Positions 60,782 through 64,000 of a DNA stretch of 64,000 bases are shown piece after piece. Under the pieces are notes generated by a model that was not told the origin of the DNA, searched no databases, and saw only the letters and a program-made list of their open reading frames with translations. The stretch is from Maribacter sp. MMG018 (lineage in GTDB: Bacteria > Bacteroidota > Bacteroidia > Flavobacteriales > Flavobacteriaceae), in NCBI RefSeq assembly GCF_018100785.1, contig NZ_JAGJEC010000001.1, forward strand, positions 186,001-250,000. Direction: 5' to 3'. A program made the translations under genes and the position numbers. Positions within the stretch are counted from its first letter, which is position 1. Each line of letters opens with the position of its first letter.

Positions 60782-61924
60782 TTACTTCTTTTTAACGGCG
60801 GCACAGCCTGCCATTGTTGTTATTTTAATTGCCTCTGTGGGGGGTATGTTCTTATTTCTGTTTACCACCTCTTGCACTACTTTTTTGGTAAGATCTTCAA
60901 AAGCCGCCTCAATAGGTGTCGCTGTTTGCAGCGCTGCAGGCCTACCTACGTCACCAGCTTCCCTTATACTCTGTACCAAAGGAATTTCGCCTAAAAAGGG
61001 AACGTTCAAATCTTCTGACAAATGCTTGGCCCCTTCTTTTCCGAAAATATAATATTTGTTGTCCGGAAGCTCGGCAGGAGTAAAATAGGCCATATTTTCC
61101 ACAATTCCTAGAACTGGAACATTGATGGAGTCTTGTTGGAACATAGCAACTCCCTTTCGGGCATCGGCCAAGGCAACCTCTTGCGGCGTACTCACCACGA
61201 CCGCTCCCGTTACGGGCATTGCCTGCATAATACTTAAATGAATATCTCCCGTACCCGGTGGTAGATCTATCAACATAAAATCCAACTCTTCCCAATGTGC
61301 GTCAAAAATCATCTGGTTCAATGCCTTCGATGCCATAGGCCCTCTCCATATAACCGCTTGGTTGGGCTGGGTAAAAAAGCCTATCGACAATAATTTTACA
61401 CCGTAACTTTCTACGGGCTTCATCTTAGATTTACCATCAACATTGACCGCCAAGGGTTTTTCTTGGGCAACATCGAACATTATGGGCATGGACGGACCAT
61501 AGATGTCGGCATCCAACAAACCGACCTTGAAACCCATTTTGGCCAAGGTAACCGCAATATTTGCCGTAACCGTTGATTTACCCACGCCTCCTTTACCGGA
61601 AGCCACTGCAATTATATTCTGAATTCCTGGAATCGGCTTTCCTTTTATCTCATTCACCTTTGGCTTGGGGGCGGGTGCATCTACTTTGATGTTCACCTTT
61701 ATTTTAGCCTTCTCATAGACTTCTTTGTGAATGACCTTTAAAATTTCAACTTCTGTCTTTTTACGGGCCTGTAAACTAGGATTGCCAATGGTAACGTCTA
61801 TCTCTACCTCATCACCGAAAATCTGAACATTTTTCACCGCTCCGCTCTCTACCATGTTTTGGCCTTCCCCAGGAACCGTAATATACTTTAACGCCTCTAA
61901 AACTTGTTTTCTATCTATCTTCAT
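60782..61924 (-). CDS. Mrp/ApbC-type P-loop ATPase with DUF59 domain
   Basis: A 380-residue protein for Fe-S cluster delivery. Residues 1-80 form a DUF59 (MIP18-like) domain. The ATPase part opens IAVASGKGGVGKSTVTANI near residue 108 (a deviant Walker A) and carries GLLDADIYGPSMPIMF and LIDLPPGTGDIHLSI. The C-terminus ends AGCAAVKKK, and the CxxC found in some ApbC proteins is absent. It is the first gene of the Mrp-NifU pair. Confidence 0.9.
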   Translation of the reverse strand: MKIDRKQVLEALKYITVPGEGQNMVESGAVKNVQIFGDEVEIDVTIGNPSLQARKKTEVEILKVIHKEVYEKAKIKVNIKVDAPAPKPKVNEIKGKPIPGIQNIIAVASGKGGVGKSTVTANIAVTLAKMGFKVGLLDADIYGPSMPIMFDVAQEKPLAVNVDGKSKMKPVESYGVKLLSIGFFTQPNQAVIWRGPMASKALNQMIFDAHWEELDFMLIDLPPGTGDIHLSIMQAMPVTGAVVVSTPQEVALADARKGVAMFQQDSINVPVLGIVENMAYFTPAELPDNKYYIFGKEGAKHLSEDLNVPFLGEIPLVQSIREAGDVGRPAALQTATPIEAAFEDLTKKVVQEVVNRNKNIPPTEAIKITTMAGCAAVKKK

Positions 61925-61946
61925 TATGTATACTCATTCTAAACAA

Positions 61947-61954
61947 CAAAGATA
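61947..61954 (-). promoter_or_regulatory. Candidate -7 box for the Mrp/NifU pair
   Basis: The minus strand reads TATCTTTG, an exact TAnnTTTG match and identical to the box before mvaD, 22 bases before the ATG at 61924. No TTG at 19-base spacing. Confidence 0.4.
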
Positions 61955-62124
61955 GTTCTTAGGCTCGAGAATATGAAGCTATAACATTGAAATTGAACAT
62001 GAATGAATAAACTTAACTTATAAACTACTTTTTCTACAAAGGCTACACTAACTTTTTCCTATAAATCTTAACAAAAAAAGCAGTATTTATAGTAAATTCG
62101 GGCATACCAACTAAACCAAATCAG

Positions 62125-63798
62125 ATGTTCCCAAAACTTAAGACAAAATATCCTGTCTTTACTTTCTTCGTTGTTGTGCTTTTATTGAGTTCATGCGCAG
62201 GAACCAACAAGAAGTTTTCAAAAAAAGATGTAAAGAGCTCCCAGAACCTTATAGGGTTATCCTTTACCGAAAAACAGATTGATACGATCTACCCGTATCT
62301 ATTAAGAAACAGAAAAGGTTTCGACTCGCTTAGAACCTATTCTTTGGATCCCAATGTTTTTCCCGCTGTTAAGTTCGACCCCTTACCGCTCAATTTTACA
62401 CAAAAACCACAAGGAAACATACCGGAATGGGAAATTCCAAACAATATAGAACTACCCAACAATAGATCGGAACTTGCCTTTTATAGCATACCCGAACTTG
62501 CTTCTTTGATCAAGAACAAAAAAATAAGTTGTGTTGAGCTAACAAAATTCTTTATAGATAGGATAAAAAAGCACGATGCCGTTCTACAATCCACTATCAC
62601 CATTACAGAGGAAATGGCATTGGAGCAAGCGCAAAAAATGGATGATGAACTCGCTAATGGAAATTATCGAGGCATATTGCACGGTATACCCTATGGCGTT
62701 AAAGACCTTATGGCCGTAAAAGGATATAAAACCACTTGGGGCGCAGCTCCCTATAAAGACCAAGAATTTGATATAACGGCCACCGCAGTAGAGAAACTAC
62801 AGAACGCAGGAGGCGTGCTCATCGCCAAACTAGTATCCGGATCTCTTGCAAGAGGTGATGTTTGGTTTGGTGGAAAAACAAAAAACCCATGGGACACAGC
62901 ACAAGGGGCCACAGGTTCGTCCGCAGGTTCGGGCGCGGCCACGTCTGCAGGCTTGGTGCCTTTTGCATTAGGAACCGAAACATTGGGCAGTATCACCTCA
63001 CCAAGTAACCGAACAGGCATCACCGGACTCCGCCCCACTTATGGAAGGGTCAGCCGTTATGGGGTAATGAGCCTTAGTTGGTCTATGGACAAAGTAGGTC
63101 CTATGGCACGTTCGGCCCAAGATTGCGCTATTGTTTACAGTGTTATTTCAGGAAAAGACCCCAAAGACCCTACTACAACAGATTTTTCTGTTGGCATTGA
63201 TCTCAATCGGGATATAAAAACCCTTAGGGTGGGGTATTTGAAGGAAGATATTGAAAAAGATTCTTCAAAATCAAAGGACAATTTGGTAAAGGCTTTGGAG
63301 ACATTTAAAAAAATGGGGATTGAGCCTGAAGCATTAAAACTGCCCGAAGACCTCCCCTACAATAGTTTTGATATTATTTTAAGGGCAGAGGCCGGTGCAT
63401 TCTTCGATGACTTGGTACGCTCTGGAGATGTGGATAAAATGGTGGAGCAAGACCAGCGATCAAGAGCCAACTCGTTGCGGCAGGCGCGTTTTATTCCCGC
63501 AGTGGAATATTTACAGGCAAACAGGCACAGGGCAATACTTATTGAAAAAATGAACGAACTCATTAAAGATTACGACGTAATAATTTCGCCTACTTTCGGT
63601 AACCGACAATTGATTATCACCAACCTAACCGGACACCCTGTAATTGCCATACCGACCGGATTGGACAAAGACAAGCATCCTACCAGTATAACATTGGTGG
63701 GCAACCTATACGACGAGGCCAGTATTCTGTTATTGGCAAAGGCTTTTCAAGAACAAACAGAATTTGATGAAATGCACCCTAACGGGTATTTAGATTAA
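62125..63798 (+). CDS. Amidase signature family hydrolase, lipoprotein
   Basis: A 557-residue amidase with a lipoprotein signal (VVLLLSSC, Cys about 25). The Ser-cisSer-Lys triad region is intact: Lys in GIPYGVKDLMAVKG, the Gly/Ser block QGATGSSAGSGAATSAG, and the nucleophile region GTETLGSITSPSNRTG. It resembles GatA-like and peptide amidases, but an exported lipoprotein is not GatA of the transamidation complex. It may deamidate peptides or other amides in the periplasm. A weak TAAATTCG -7-like element lies at 62091-62098. Confidence 0.85.
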   Translation: MFPKLKTKYPVFTFFVVVLLLSSCAGTNKKFSKKDVKSSQNLIGLSFTEKQIDTIYPYLLRNRKGFDSLRTYSLDPNVFPAVKFDPLPLNFTQKPQGNIPEWEIPNNIELPNNRSELAFYSIPELASLIKNKKISCVELTKFFIDRIKKHDAVLQSTITITEEMALEQAQKMDDELANGNYRGILHGIPYGVKDLMAVKGYKTTWGAAPYKDQEFDITATAVEKLQNAGGVLIAKLVSGSLARGDVWFGGKTKNPWDTAQGATGSSAGSGAATSAGLVPFALGTETLGSITSPSNRTGITGLRPTYGRVSRYGVMSLSWSMDKVGPMARSAQDCAIVYSVISGKDPKDPTTTDFSVGIDLNRDIKTLRVGYLKEDIEKDSSKSKDNLVKALETFKKMGIEPEALKLPEDLPYNSFDIILRAEAGAFFDDLVRSGDVDKMVEQDQRSRANSLRQARFIPAVEYLQANRHRAILIEKMNELIKDYDVIISPTFGNRQLIITNLTGHPVIAIPTGLDKDKHPTSITLVGNLYDEASILLLAKAFQEQTEFDEMHPNGYLD

Positions 63799-64000
63799 AC
63801 CTTTCTACCATCTAAAAGATTGATGATCCTAGAGCCGTAGGCAGCGTTCTTCTCTGAATGTGTTACTTGAATAATGGTAACGCCGTTCTCTTTATTCAGT
63901 TTTTTAAAGAGCTCCATAATCTCTTCGCTTTGCTGAGAATTTAAATTTCCGGTGGGCTCATCTGCCAAAATTAATTTGGGACTGGCGATCAAGGCCCTCG
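63795..64000 (-). CDS. LolD/MacB-type ABC transporter ATPase, C-terminal fragment
   Basis: The end of an ABC ATPase whose beginning lies beyond the right edge. The frame is open to base 64000 and reads RALIASPKLILADEPTGNL at the visible start (the end of the signature helix and Walker B), followed by IIQVTHSEKNAAYGSRIINL with the switch His. The ADEPTGNLxxxxxxEIM pattern is typical of LolD/MacB-type lipoprotein or macrolide exporters. Its stop overlaps the end of the amidase gene by four bases. The TTG at 63992 is not a real start. Confidence 0.85.
   Translation of the reverse strand, partial: RALIASPKLILADEPTGNLNSQQSEEIMELFKKLNKENGVTIIQVTHSEKNAAYGSRIINLLDGRKV

Overview
The window looks like chromosome of a marine member of the Flavobacteriaceae (Bacteroidota). 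The evidence is: low-to-moderate G+C; no Shine-Dalgarno-like sites before starts; several promoters of the Bacteroidota type (TTG-N19-TAnnTTTG, complete at 38134-38163); an arginine pathway of the Bacteroidota N-acyl-citrulline type (argF' instead of argF/argI); mevalonate-pathway genes; and many Bacteroidota lipoproteins. Resemblance to Zobellia/Maribacter-like genera is an impression only. I saw no tRNA, rRNA, IS element, prophage or CRISPR array. No gene-free stretch exceeds about 260 bases.

Layout. 1-11.4 kb: end of a TIGR04283 (arsenosugar-type) glycosyltransferase, two tandem cell-wall amidase paralogues (one lacking catalytic residues), a GH113-like enzyme, a DUF547 protein, a flavoprotein/polyferredoxin pair and three membrane-linked glycosyltransferases. 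11.4-23.4 kb: a 12-gene arginine/proline operon (GNAT, argG, argC, proC, argD, proA, proB, argF', SDR, argB, argE, argH), preceded by a small uncatalogued ORF that encodes a peptide with six arginines, a strong candidate for an arginine-sensing leader. 23.4-30 kb: M1 aminopeptidase, RNA pseudouridine synthase, nitrilase, and an isoprenoid set (UbiA prenyltransferase, mevalonate kinase, diphosphomevalonate decarboxylase). 30-38 kb: TspO, then a minus-strand run with beta-phosphoglucomutase, GH65 phosphorylase, GH13 amylase, GDPD, flavoprotein and DUF1697. 38-49 kb: vanadium haloperoxidase-type lipoprotein, a beta-propeller-like lipoprotein, a 1236-residue phosphoesterase/outer-membrane-barrel fusion with a possible kinase-like middle, an HD-PycTM protein, a large GAF protein and another phosphoesterase. 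49-53 kb: a four-gene operon for D-amino-acid-type substrates. 53-64 kb: an unknown secreted protein, an AHL-acylase-like lipoprotein, TPM protein, ABC exporter, a ferredoxin/reductase/NifU/Mrp iron-sulfur run, an amidase and the end of a LolD/MacB-type ATPase.

How the genes fit together. The arginine operon appears to make arginine through N-succinylated intermediates: the transcarbamylase has Ser at residue 90, the position known to separate succinyl- from acetylornithine enzymes, and a GNAT gene leads the operon where the glutamate N-acyltransferase would be expected. Three observations there merit testing: the Arg-rich leader, an SDR gene with no ATG/GTG/TTG start upstream of its Rossmann motif, and a 42-base near-perfect palindrome between argE and argH. 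Outside the operon, the most novel candidates are the phosphoesterase fusion and the HD-PycTM protein without an adjacent cyclase.
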